From positions 124,001-188,000 of the forward strand of contig CAOYQO010000002.1 of assembly GCA_948566455.1 (NCBI GenBank): DNA of 64,000 nt. The letters are read 5' to 3'. The notes under the pieces are model-generated. The model was given only the letters and a program-made list of their open reading frames with translations. It was not told where the DNA came from and ran no database searches. Below, piece by piece: positions 18,264 to 26,768 of the stretch. This DNA comes from an uncultured Phocaeicola sp. (GTDB lineage: Bacteria; Bacteroidota; Bacteroidia; Bacteroidales; Bacteroidaceae). A program made the position numbers and the translations under genes. Every line of letters starts with the position of its first letter. Positions within the stretch are counted from its first letter, which is position 1.

Positions 18264-18524
18264 CCCACAATATCTATTTATGAGGAGGGTTATCCTACAC
18301 TGGACGCTACACTGGCACAGTTGAAAGAGACACGCCCGAAACAAGTAACACTGATACCGTTGTTGCTGGTATGCGGTAATCATACGAAAGAAGACATCGT
18401 CGGAGTATGGAAGCCGGAAATGGAAAAGGCAGGTTATCAGGCCAATGTCCGCATGCAGGGAGTGGGTGAACAACCCGCTATCCGGAAGTTATATATGGAA
18501 CACATTGAGTCGTTGCTGAAATAG
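18264..18524 (+). pseudogene. cbiK: Remnant of cbiK (sirohydrochlorin cobaltochelatase), C-terminal part only
   Basis: Directly after the btuB stop an open frame without a start codon reads EEGYPTLDATLAQLK, then LIPLLLVCGNHTKED and GVGEQPAIRKLYMEH. This matches the C-terminal third of CbiK-type anaerobic cobaltochelatases, which are normally about 260-300 residues. Only about 80 codons remain. The glutamate in the EGYP motif and one metal-site histidine (GNH) persist, but the N-terminal half with the first metal-binding histidine is missing. A deletion fusing the btuB 3' end to cbiK is likely. Cobalt insertion would need another chelatase elsewhere. Confidence 0.8.
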
Positions 18525-18603
18525 CTACACCCTTTCCTTCTCAGGGCTACACCCTTTGCCTCGGATGGCTACACCATTCCGGGTAAAGGGTGTAGCCCTT
18601 TTT
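18522..18603 (+). terminator. Terminator made of GGCTACACCCTTT repeat units
   Basis: Copies of a GGCTACACCCTTT-like unit lie at 18522-18535, 18544-18557 and 18566-18578. An inverted copy, AAAGGGTGTAGCCC, lies at 18585-18598. The second and last copies form a 14-bp stem, followed by TTTTT (18599-18603). The same unit occurs at 45008-45120. Confidence 0.75.
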
Positions 18604-18639
18604 ACAGCCTTTTATGCCCGAAGTTTAAAGAATAGAGCG

Positions 18640-18647
18640 TATCTTTG
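18640..18647 (+). promoter_or_regulatory. -7 element upstream of cobJ-cbiC
   Basis: TATCTTTG matches TAnnTTTG and lies 21 bp before the ATG at 18669, just after the terminator at 18585-18603. The corrin-ring operon may thus have its own start, separate from the riboswitch transcript. Confidence 0.5.
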
Positions 18648-18668
18648 CGCCGTAGAAATAAAAGCGAT

Positions 18669-20087
18669 ATGAAACAGCCAAAGATAATAGTTGCCGGCAT
18701 CGGTCCGGGCAGCGAACAAGACATCACGCCCGCAGTTCTGAATGCGGTTCGCGAAGCGGATGTAGTAGTGGGATATAAATATTATTTCCGTTTTATCCAG
18801 CCTTATCTCAACCCTGAAACAGAATGTATAGATACGGGCATGAAGCGGGAACGCACTCGTGCGGAACAGGCATTTGAATTGGCGGAACAGGGAAAAACGG
18901 TTTGTGTCATCAGTTCCGGTGACGCGGGGATTTATGGAATGACTCCGCTGATTTACGAGATGAAGCGGGAACGGAACAGCAACGTCGAAGTGATTGCCTT
19001 TCCGGGTATCAGTGCTTTTCAGAAAGCGGCTTCACTGCTGGGTGCTCCTGTGGGACATGATTTCTGTGTGATTTCTCTTTCCGATCTGATGACACCGTGG
19101 GAACGGATTGAGCGTCGCATCCGTGCGGCAGCCATGGCTGATTTCGTAACGGTTGTATACAATCCGAAAAGCGAAGGGCGGTATTGGCAACTCTATCGAC
19201 TGAAAGAGCTGTTTCTCGCAGAAGGACGCGCTCCGGAGACTCCGGTAGGTTATGTACGCCAAGCCGGACGGGAGGAACAGGAAGTGCATCTGACGACACT
19301 CGCTGATTTCAATCCCGAAGAAGTGGATATGTTTACGGTCATCCTGATCGGTAACTCGCAGTCTTATGCGTGGAACGACAAGTTCATTACTCCCCGGGGA
19401 TACTATAACCGTCCGGATAAGGATGAACAACCGACTAAGGGGATAGGTCAAAACATCATGATACAAAGTTTCCGGACCATTGAGTCGGAACTAAAGAATA
19501 AGAATATTCCTCTGGATCATAAATGGGCTTTGCTGCACGCCATCCACACCACAGCTGATTTTGAAATGGAAAAGCTGCTATATACGGACAAAGGTGCTGT
19601 GGAAAAGCTTTATCAGAGAATAGCGGACGGCCGGTTGAAAACGATTGTTACGGATGTGACGATGGCTGCCAGTGGTATCCGCAAAGGAGCTTTACAACGG
19701 CTGGGGGTAGAAGTGAAATGTTATCTTTCCGATGAACGGGTAGCAGCAATGGCAGCGGAAAAAGGGATCACCCGTACACAAGCCGGTATACGTCTGGCGG
19801 TGGAGGAACATCCGGATGCCTTGTTCGTATTCGGTAATGCGCCAACGGCTTTGATGGAACTTTGTGATCTGGTACGTAAAGGAAAGGCTGTACCAAGCGG
19901 TATTATTGCCGCGCCTGTGGGTTTTGTACATGTACAGGAATCCAAACACATGGTGAAGTCGTTCATGGAAATACCCAAATTGATAGTGGAGGGACGAAAA
20001 GGAGGAAGTAATTTGGCTGCAACGCTGGTGAATGCAATCTTGTGCTACAATGATGCGGAACAGTTAAGGCCGGGACGGGATGTGTAA
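18669..20087 (+). CDS. cobJ: Fusion of precorrin-3B C17-methyltransferase (CobJ/CbiH) and precorrin-8X methylmutase (CbiC/CobH)
   Basis: Bifunctional ring-contraction/methylation and methyl-migration enzyme, 472 residues. The N-terminal tetrapyrrole methylase (about 1-240) has VAGIGPGSEQDIT, SSGDAGIYGM and FPGISAFQKAA. The C-terminal methylmutase (about 260-460) has HAIHTTADFEM, IVTDVTMAASGIRKG and GFVHVQESKH. I chose the ATG at 18669: the in-frame TTG upstream lies in the promoter element. cbiET follows after 11 bp. These are steps of the anaerobic cobalamin pathway. Confidence 0.94.
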   Translation: MKQPKIIVAGIGPGSEQDITPAVLNAVREADVVVGYKYYFRFIQPYLNPETECIDTGMKRERTRAEQAFELAEQGKTVCVISSGDAGIYGMTPLIYEMKRERNSNVEVIAFPGISAFQKAASLLGAPVGHDFCVISLSDLMTPWERIERRIRAAAMADFVTVVYNPKSEGRYWQLYRLKELFLAEGRAPETPVGYVRQAGREEQEVHLTTLADFNPEEVDMFTVILIGNSQSYAWNDKFITPRGYYNRPDKDEQPTKGIGQNIMIQSFRTIESELKNKNIPLDHKWALLHAIHTTADFEMEKLLYTDKGAVEKLYQRIADGRLKTIVTDVTMAASGIRKGALQRLGVEVKCYLSDERVAAMAAEKGITRTQAGIRLAVEEHPDALFVFGNAPTALMELCDLVRKGKAVPSGIIAAPVGFVHVQESKHMVKSFMEIPKLIVEGRKGGSNLAATLVNAILCYNDAEQLRPGRDV

Positions 20088-20098
20088 ATAAATACGCT

Positions 20099-21367
20099 AT
20101 GATACGAAACTTTATCATCATAGGTATGGACGACAACCGGGAACCTTTCTTCCCGCCCGAAGTGCTACGGTATATCCGGGAAGGAAAAGTTTTCTCCGGT
20201 GGCTTGCGGCATCGGGAAATTGTAGAGAAGTTACTTCCGGAAGGTGCGGAGTGGATTTCCATAACAGTTCCACTGGATAACGTCTTTACCCAATACGAAA
20301 ACATTTTTGCAGACTTCGAGAAGAAGGCTTCCGATGCATCGATTGTCGTATTTGCATCCGGAGATCCTCTGTTTTTCGGCTTCGCCAATACGGTAAAACG
20401 AAAACTGCCCGATGCAAAGATACGCCTCTACCCGGCTTTCAATTCCCTGCAAACATTAGCGCACAGGCTGGTGATGCCCTACGACGATATGCGTACCGTC
20501 TCTCTGACAGGACGTCCGTGGCAGGAACTGGACAAAGCACTCATAGAACGTGCCCACAAAATAGGCGTACTGACAGATCGGGAGCATACCCCTGCTACTA
20601 TCGCCGCGCGGATGTTGGAATACGGATACACCGATTACACGATGTACATCGGCGAGCACCTCGGCAATCCCGAACGCGAACGCATCCGGCAACTGGGCCT
20701 TGAAGAAGCCTCAGAAGAGGTCTTCGAGCACCCCAACAACCTGCTACTCTATGCAGACACCTCATACAAATCTATGCAGACACCCTGTACTGATCTATCA
20801 GAGTTCAGGAATCACCTCACCCGCCCCTTCGGTCTTCCCGACGAACAATTTGCCCATTTGGACGGACGTGCCCGCATGATTACCAAAGCTCCGATCCGCC
20901 TCCTTACCTTGCAGGTATTGGAACTGAATCGCCGCCGTGTTTTTTGGGACATAGGTTTCTGCACAGGCTCTGTCTCCATCGAAGCCCGCCTGCAATTCCC
21001 GCATCTTACGATTGTTTCGTTCGAGATACGTCCCGAAGGAGAAGAACTGATGCGCATCAACTCCCGACGTTTCGGTGCGCCGGGAATCACAGCCTTAATC
21101 GGAGATTTCCTGCAAACTGATCTGGAAGCTCTCCCCCGCCCCGACGCTGTCTTTATCGGCGGACACGGTGGAAAATTAGAAAATATACTGGTACGCCTGA
21201 AAGAAGTATTGCAGCCCAACGGTTGCATCGTCTTCAACTCCGTGTCCGAAAGTAGTAAGGAGCTATTTCGTCAAGGAGTTCATGCTGCAGGAATGACCTT
21301 ACATTCCTCTCTGCGTATCATCATCAACAATTTTAACCCTATAGAAATAATGAAAGCAACGATATGA
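20099..21367 (+). CDS. cbiET: CbiET bifunctional precorrin-6Y/7 methyltransferase-decarboxylase
   Basis: Methylates C5 and C15 and decarboxylates the C12 side chain of the corrin ring precursor, 422 residues. The N-terminal CbiE tetrapyrrole methylase (about 1-200) has IIIGMDDNREPFFPPE and ASGDPLFFG. The C-terminal CbiT Rossmann methyltransferase (about 235-420) has the SAM loop DIGFCTGSVSIEA. Its last bases overlap the next start (ATGA), so it is coupled to the cbiG-cbiF gene. Confidence 0.94.
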   Translation: MIRNFIIIGMDDNREPFFPPEVLRYIREGKVFSGGLRHREIVEKLLPEGAEWISITVPLDNVFTQYENIFADFEKKASDASIVVFASGDPLFFGFANTVKRKLPDAKIRLYPAFNSLQTLAHRLVMPYDDMRTVSLTGRPWQELDKALIERAHKIGVLTDREHTPATIAARMLEYGYTDYTMYIGEHLGNPERERIRQLGLEEASEEVFEHPNNLLLYADTSYKSMQTPCTDLSEFRNHLTRPFGLPDEQFAHLDGRARMITKAPIRLLTLQVLELNRRRVFWDIGFCTGSVSIEARLQFPHLTIVSFEIRPEGEELMRINSRRFGAPGITALIGDFLQTDLEALPRPDAVFIGGHGGKLENILVRLKEVLQPNGCIVFNSVSESSKELFRQGVHAAGMTLHSSLRIIINNFNPIEIMKATI

Positions 21368-23478
21368 AAACAGCTATCCTTTTAGTAACAGGCAACAGCC
21401 TCAGCCTGGCCGAGACACTGCACCAAGAAATGAACGACTCCGAAATATTCACACTCGAACATTTTCCCGGTTGCACTTATATCTCATCCCTTTCCGATTT
21501 CATAGAAGAGAATTTCGACGAATATGATGCATTCATCTTCATTTGTGCCATGGGCATTTGTGTCCGCACCATTGCCCCCCATGTAAAAGATAAGCACACC
21601 GACCCAGCCGTGATCTGCGTGGACAGTATGGGGCGCAATGCCATATCCGTATTGTCCGGTCACATCGGGCAAGCCAATAAAATCACCCAAGATGTCGCCC
21701 ACATTTTAGGGGCGAATCCCGTCATCAGTACCTTGAGCGACAATAGCGGATTATGGGCTCTTGACACCCTCGGACAAGAGTTCGGTTGGGAGGTTTTGGT
21801 AGGTATGTCGCACGCATACTATAAAAATATAGAACTCCTCGACGACGAAGAAGAAAGCGATGAGGGGGAAGATTACAATGAAGAAGAAGAGTACGGCGAA
21901 GATGAGGATGAAGAGTACGACGAGGATGAGGATGAAGAGTACGATGGGGATGAGGATGAAGAGTACGATGAGGATGAGGATGAAGAGTACGACGAGGATG
22001 AGGATGAAGAGTACGACGAGGACGAGGATGAAGAGTACGATGAAGATGAGGATGAAATTGAGGATGATAACAGTATCATACTTCAAATGAGGGACGGTAC
22101 CAATTACAACGAGAGAACCAAGGAATTCAACGTCATCATTAACCTCTTCGTCAACAAATACCGTACCGCCCTGTTACTTGAAATCCGCGATGAAGGTACT
22201 GACTACCTGGAACGTACCCGACCCCAACACGTCGACGTCTATTACCATCGCAGCGACATGGATCTCAGCCAGTACAAACTGCTGATTATCGTCAGTCCCT
22301 TTATGTTCTTCGACCCCGCAATAGCCCACATACAGTATATTCCTAAAATATTGCATGTCGGCCTCGGACTCGCACTCGATCCCCCCGAATTCGAAGAACT
22401 ATTCGTCAATCTCGTTGTAGGCGCACCCGGTAAAAACATCTGCGGGCAAGCCATCAAAGAAGTAGCCACCATCGATGTGAAACGCAACGTAGAAGTGATA
22501 AAAAAATTACAGAAACTGGTCGACGTCCGCTTCTATACGGCCGAAGAACTGAGCCAGGTAGAAGTTCCCAATCCCAGCACCACCGTACAAAAGTACATGG
22601 GCACGCCCAGTGTATGCGAAGCAGCAGCCATACTCTCATCGCATCACGGTGTGCTATATGCCGAGAAATTCAAAGGCATCAGCAAAAAATCCACCTTCGC
22701 CATTGCCATCGAGAACGGATACCTGCGTCAAGGGCACATCGAAATCGTCGGCGCCGGTCCGGGTAATCCCGACCTTATCTCCGTGCGTGGAAGGCAAATG
22801 CTAGAGAAGGCAGATCTTATCCTCTACGCCGGCAGTCTCGTCCCCCGCGAACTGACATTCTGTGCCAAACCGGGTGCTACCGTCCGCAACTCAGCCTCTA
22901 TGGACTTGGAAGAACAATTTGCACTGATGAAGAAATTCTATGATGAAGACAAATTCATCGTCCGCCTGCATACGGGCGATCCCTGCATCTACGGTGCCAT
23001 TCAGGAACAGATGAACTATTTCGACCAGCATCACATGAGTTATCACATCACACCGGGCATTTCTTCCTTCCAGGCTGCTGCCGCTGCGCTGAAGTCTCAG
23101 TTTACCATTCCTGAGAAAGTGCAGAGTATCATCCTTACCCGCGGCGAAGGACGCACCCCCATGCCGGAACGCGAACAACTCCACCTGCTGGCACGCTCGC
23201 AAAGCACCATGTGTATCTTCCTCAGCGCCGGCATTGCCGAACAGGTGCAGGAAGAGCTCTTACAGGAATATCCCGAAACCACCCCTGTTGCCGTTTGCTA
23301 CCACCTTACCTGGAAAGACGAGCGCATCTATCGTGGAGAGTTGAAGAACCTTGCAAAGATTGTGAAAGAGAACAACCTAACGCTCACCACCATGATTGTC
23401 GTAGGTGAAGCCATCGACAACCGCGAAGGCCTTTCCCGGCTCTACGCCCATGAGTTCAAACATCTCTTCCGTAAATAA
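21364..23478 (+). CDS. cbiGF: Fusion of CbiG (cobalt-precorrin-5A hydrolase) and CbiF/CobM (precorrin-4 C11-methyltransferase), with acidic repeat insert
   Basis: 704 residues. CbiG opens the delta-lactone and releases acetaldehyde; CbiF methylates C11. The CbiG N-terminal domain (about 45-140) has ICAMGICVRTIAPHVKD and SVLSGHIGQANKIT. An insert of more than 60 acidic residues (about 158-237) contains seven copies of EYDEDEDE. The CbiG C-terminal domain (about 325-450) ends in SVCEAAAIL. The CbiF tetrapyrrole methylase (about 460-700) has IEIVGAGPGNPDLISV, LHTGDPCIYGA and TPGISSFQAAAA. The start overlaps the cbiET stop by 4 bp. The acidic insert is unusual; the catalytic parts look intact. 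Confidence 0.93.
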   Translation: MKTAILLVTGNSLSLAETLHQEMNDSEIFTLEHFPGCTYISSLSDFIEENFDEYDAFIFICAMGICVRTIAPHVKDKHTDPAVICVDSMGRNAISVLSGHIGQANKITQDVAHILGANPVISTLSDNSGLWALDTLGQEFGWEVLVGMSHAYYKNIELLDDEEESDEGEDYNEEEEYGEDEDEEYDEDEDEEYDGDEDEEYDEDEDEEYDEDEDEEYDEDEDEEYDEDEDEIEDDNSIILQMRDGTNYNERTKEFNVIINLFVNKYRTALLLEIRDEGTDYLERTRPQHVDVYYHRSDMDLSQYKLLIIVSPFMFFDPAIAHIQYIPKILHVGLGLALDPPEFEELFVNLVVGAPGKNICGQAIKEVATIDVKRNVEVIKKLQKLVDVRFYTAEELSQVEVPNPSTTVQKYMGTPSVCEAAAILSSHHGVLYAEKFKGISKKSTFAIAIENGYLRQGHIEIVGAGPGNPDLISVRGRQMLEKADLILYAGSLVPRELTFCAKPGATVRNSASMDLEEQFALMKKFYDEDKFIVRLHTGDPCIYGAIQEQMNYFDQHHMSYHITPGISSFQAAAAALKSQFTIPEKVQSIILTRGEGRTPMPEREQLHLLARSQSTMCIFLSAGIAEQVQEELLQEYPETTPVAVCYHLTWKDERIYRGELKNLAKIVKENNLTLTTMIVVGEAIDNREGLSRLYAHEFKHLFRK
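21889..22056 (+). repeat. Seven-copy 24-bp tandem repeat inside cbiG
   Basis: The GAGTAC core recurs at 21889, 21913, 21937, 21961, 21985, 22009 and 22033, a constant 24-bp period. Each unit encodes EYDEDEDE with minor variants. The copies are nearly identical at DNA level, which suggests recent expansion. The period is a multiple of three, so copy-number change keeps the reading frame. Confidence 0.95.
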
Positions 23479-23485
23479 GAAGGGA

Positions 23486-23563
23486 GTGATAAGGTGATAG
23501 GGTGATAAAGTATCTGTATTATATATCACGGAGTGTTATCACTTTATCACCCTATCACTTTTT
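23486..23563 (+). terminator. Hairpin between cbiG-cbiF and cobK-cbiD
   Basis: The left side is three tandem 8-mers of GTGATAAG type (23486-23509). The arms 23494-23511 and 23541-23558 are an exact 18-bp match, with a 29-nt loop, and TTTTT follows (23559-23563). It lies inside the cobalamin operon, so it may attenuate expression of the last gene. Alternatively it ends the transcript and the next gene has its own start. Confidence 0.75.
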
Positions 23564-23585
23564 GTTCAACTAAAACCTAAAAGTA

Positions 23586-25481
23586 ATGATATTAATATTA
23601 GGTGGAACCACCGAAGGACGCATCGCTGCCCGTACCCTTGAAGAAGCCGGAAAACCATTCTACTACTCTACCAAAGGAGACGAGCAGGAAGTAACTATGC
23701 ACCACGGTATCCGCCTGCATGGTGCCATGGATAAACTGGACTTGGAGCGCTGTTGCCGGGAACATAACATTCAATTACTGGTAGACGCTGCCCACCCCTT
23801 TGCCATACAACTACACCAGACCGTAGAGAAAGTAGCCCATACCCTGAACCTGCTTGTCATCCGATTCGAACGTATTTATCCGCCACGCGATGAAGAGCAC
23901 ATCACCTGGTGCGATGATTTTGAAGATGCCATCCGGCAAATCAGGAAAGAAGATATCTTCACCCTCCTGGCACTGACAGGGGTACAAAGCATTGCCAAGC
24001 TAAAGCCCCTCTGGCAGGAAAGTGCCTGTTGCTACTTTCGTATCCTTAACCGTGAGAGCTCCCGCCGCCTGGCCGAACGTGAAGGTTTTCCCAAAAAATA
24101 TCTGCATTACTACCATGCAGGCGAAGACGAACGCATCCTGTTACAGCGACTTCACCCCGAAGCCATATTGATAAAGGAAAGCGGACTTTCCGGAGGATTC
24201 AATGAAAAAGTGGAAGCTGCCCTTCAGGAAGGTATCCGCATTTTTGCAATCCGTCGTCCGCCAATGCCCGGAAGTTTTATGATAGTGAACGGTGAACATG
24301 GCCTACGCCGGATGATTGAAAAGCATCTGCCCGATTTTTACCCTTTGCGTAGTGGTCTGACTACGGGTACCTGTGCAGCCGCGGCCGCTGTAGCTGCAAC
24401 CTGGGATATTTTCAATGTTCAACGCCAGCCCCGACCCGAAGAATTCCCTGTTATTCTCCCTAACGGAGAAACCATTTATGTTCCCGTCGAAGAGCAAGAA
24501 CTCTACCCGCATCCCAGCTGTGTAAACGATGACTGGAGGCTGGAGGCAGATGCCACTGTCATCAAAGATGCAGGTGATGACCCCGATGTAACCAATGGCA
24601 TGCAAATCAAGGCCAATGTTGCCGTGCCTTTCCGTTTTGACGATCCAACACCCGCAGAACTTGGTGCTGATGATTATACCGTTATTGTCTGTGGAGGCGA
24701 AGGTGTAGGCATTGTTACCCTATCGGGTTTAGGACTGGAAGTGGGAGGACCTGCCATCAACGTTACTCCCCGCAAAATGATTGAAAACAATGTAAAGGCA
24801 TGCCTTCAACGACTTGGCATTTCCAAACAACCCAATCCTTTTGCCGTCACTATTTCCGTGCCGGGTGGCGAAGAGATAGCCCGGCGGACTTTTAATCCCC
24901 GTCTGGGTATAGAGGGTGGTATTTCTATCATCGGAACTTCGGGTATCGTGAAACCTTTTTCTTCCGAAGCATTTATAGATTCCATCCGCAAATCTATGGA
25001 AGTAGGTCGAGCAACAGGAAGCCCGCGCATCGTCCTTAATTCCGGTGCAAAGAGTGAAAAGTATGTCCGAGGGTATTATCCTGAACTGCCTGTACAGGCA
25101 TTTATTCATTACGGAAACTTCATTGGAGATACGATAAAGATTGCCGCAGATTTGGAAATCAAAGCGGTGACTTTGGGTATCATGATAGGAAAAGCCGTGA
25201 AGTTGGCAGAAGGCAATCTGGATACGCACAGCAAACAGGTGACGATGAATAAGGATTTCCTACGTGAAGTAGCACTTTCTACCAGATGCGGCGGGGAAAC
25301 ACTTGCTGTTATCGAAAAGATAACATTAGCCCGTGAGTTATGGACATTGCTCTCTGCTGAAGATTTGCAAGCTTTTTGCTCCCGTTTACTCGAACTGTGT
25401 CATCAATATTGTGACCCGTTGCTACCTGAAGGAGAGCTAACGATTCTGCTCATCAGCGAAGAAGGGAAAATAATTACATAG
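23586..25481 (+). CDS. cobK-cbiD: Fusion of precorrin-6A reductase (CobK/CbiJ) and cobalt-precorrin-5B C1-methyltransferase (CbiD)
   Basis: 631 residues. The N-terminal part (about 1-245) is the NAD(P)H-dependent reductase, with ILILGGTTEGRIAARTL, VDAAHPFA and IKESGLSGGF. The C-terminal part (about 255-631) is CbiD, with SGLTTGTCAAAAAVAA, KDAGDDPDVTNGM and ITLARELWTLL near the end. Reductase and methyltransferase act at neighbouring steps, so the fusion could channel intermediates. It is the last recognised gene of the corrin-ring block. Confidence 0.94.
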   Translation: MILILGGTTEGRIAARTLEEAGKPFYYSTKGDEQEVTMHHGIRLHGAMDKLDLERCCREHNIQLLVDAAHPFAIQLHQTVEKVAHTLNLLVIRFERIYPPRDEEHITWCDDFEDAIRQIRKEDIFTLLALTGVQSIAKLKPLWQESACCYFRILNRESSRRLAEREGFPKKYLHYYHAGEDERILLQRLHPEAILIKESGLSGGFNEKVEAALQEGIRIFAIRRPPMPGSFMIVNGEHGLRRMIEKHLPDFYPLRSGLTTGTCAAAAAVAATWDIFNVQRQPRPEEFPVILPNGETIYVPVEEQELYPHPSCVNDDWRLEADATVIKDAGDDPDVTNGMQIKANVAVPFRFDDPTPAELGADDYTVIVCGGEGVGIVTLSGLGLEVGGPAINVTPRKMIENNVKACLQRLGISKQPNPFAVTISVPGGEEIARRTFNPRLGIEGGISIIGTSGIVKPFSSEAFIDSIRKSMEVGRATGSPRIVLNSGAKSEKYVRGYYPELPVQAFIHYGNFIGDTIKIAADLEIKAVTLGIMIGKAVKLAEGNLDTHSKQVTMNKDFLREVALSTRCGGETLAVIEKITLARELWTLLSAEDLQAFCSRLLELCHQYCDPLLPEGELTILLISEEGKIIT

Positions 25482-25587
25482 AATAAAAAAAACAAGTTTT
25501 ACATGTAGTCTATCAGGCTGAAAGTCCTACGCTATATAATAAAAGCCCTTCAGGTTATATGCGAAACTTAAATTAAAAACCTCAAAT

Positions 25588-26391
25588 ATGAAACACCCTC
25601 AAATAATCCTCGTCACCGGTGCTTCTTCCGGTTTTGGAAGAGTCATTGCTACGCAGTTGGCTGCACAAGGACATATCGTTTATGGCTCCAGTCGGAAAGC
25701 AGTATCCGATAATCCCGGCTTCACAATGTTGCAATTGGATATTACTGATCCTGCATCAGTATCCAATGCCATATCGACAATTCTGAAAGAGCAAGGTAGC
25801 ATTGATGTACTTGTCAACAATGCCGGGATGGGTATCAGCGGAGCTATCGAACTCACTACCGAGGAAGAGATACAGCGCCAGATGAATACGAATTTTACGG
25901 GTGCCGTCCGTATGTGTGCAGCAGTACTGCCTTTCATGCGCGAAGCCGGACACGGACGAATCATAAATATCAGTTCCATTGCAGGCGTCCTTGCCGTTCC
26001 CTTTCAGGCTTTCTACAGTGCATCAAAGTTTGCGATTGAAGGATATAGTGAAGCACTTTACCAGGAAGTAAAACCACTGGGTATACAAGTTTGCGTAGTC
26101 GAACCGGGAGATTTCCAAACTGGTTTCACAGCGCAGCGGCAAGTGAGCCAGACCACTCTCTCCCATCCACAATACGAAGAGAGTTTTGCAAAAGCCATGC
26201 AAAATGTAGAGTTGTCTGAAAACAATGGTTGCCGACCGGAAAAGTTAGGCAAAGCAATCTGCAAACTGGTAAATAGCCGCCGCCCTACTTTCCGCACAAA
26301 GGTCGGTCCGTGGGAGCAAGTATTCTTTGCCCGCATCAAACCTATGCTGCCGTTTAGTCTGGTAGATTGGCTGATCAGGAAATTCTATTAA
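25588..26391 (+). CDS. Short-chain dehydrogenase/reductase
   Basis: Classical SDR oxidoreductase of 267 residues. The N-terminal NAD(P) motif TGASSGFG begins at about residue 11, NNAG and SSIAG follow, and the catalytic YSASK lies near residue 140. PGDFQTGF forms the usual loop after the active site. The preceding gap (25482-25587) shows no clear promoter. The substrate is not predictable, and no functional link to the upstream cobalamin genes is evident. Confidence 0.9.
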   Translation: MKHPQIILVTGASSGFGRVIATQLAAQGHIVYGSSRKAVSDNPGFTMLQLDITDPASVSNAISTILKEQGSIDVLVNNAGMGISGAIELTTEEEIQRQMNTNFTGAVRMCAAVLPFMREAGHGRIINISSIAGVLAVPFQAFYSASKFAIEGYSEALYQEVKPLGIQVCVVEPGDFQTGFTAQRQVSQTTLSHPQYEESFAKAMQNVELSENNGCRPEKLGKAICKLVNSRRPTFRTKVGPWEQVFFARIKPMLPFSLVDWLIRKFY

Positions 26392-26439
26392 TTAGCTGTG
26401 TAGCTCATCCCCTTTGGGCAAAACTTTATAGAATAACAT

Positions 26440-26470
26440 TTTGTGTGTTCTTTCCAAAACACTACCTTTG
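26440..26470 (+). promoter_or_regulatory. Promoter of the toxin-antitoxin pair
   Basis: TTTG (26440-26443), a 19-bp spacer and TACCTTTG (26463-26470) make a near-perfect Bacteroides promoter. An AAAGGAGG Shine-Dalgarno-like sequence sits just before the antitoxin ATG at 26499. Confidence 0.75.
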
Positions 26471-26498
26471 TGGCATACCCATTCAAAAAGGAGGATGT

Positions 26499-26768
26499 AT
26501 GACAACTTTTGAATTAAAACGTAGTATTTTACAAGATATCAACGCATTGATGGATGATGAAGCGGCGATGCGCCGTATAAGTCGTTATATACGTCGTTTG
26601 CGTAATTCTACATCAACAAAAGATGTAGCACATGAAGACATGATTCCGTATACAATGAATGAATTACATGAGCGAATTGATAAAGCAGAAAAAGCGATCA
26701 TCGAAGGAAATGTAATTGATTCTGAAACAGAAGACGCCCAATTAGCAGATTTCATGCGCACACTATGA
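26499..26768 (+). CDS. Antitoxin of a RelE/ParE-type module
   Basis: Helical protein of 89 residues, starting MTTFELKRSILQDINAL, with a basic stretch RRISRYIRRLRN (about 25-36) and an acidic C-terminus. Size, charge layout and the 4-bp ATGA overlap with a RelE/ParE-type toxin gene support an antitoxin. The reading frame is intact while the toxin is broken. Its own promoter, 29 bp upstream, is strong. Confidence 0.72.
   Translation: MTTFELKRSILQDINALMDDEAAMRRISRYIRRLRNSTSTKDVAHEDMIPYTMNELHERIDKAEKAIIEGNVIDSETEDAQLADFMRTL

Noticed and set aside
21889..22056. CRISPR-like periodicity
   Set aside because: The 24-bp copies are contiguous without spacers and lie in a coding frame, so it is a coding tandem repeat.
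21860..22090. Low-complexity frames (Met/Lys/Arg-rich, Ser/Tyr-rich and Leu/Ile/Val-rich) over the cbiG repeat
   Set aside because: They are frame-shifted or antisense readings of the acidic tandem repeat, not separate proteins.
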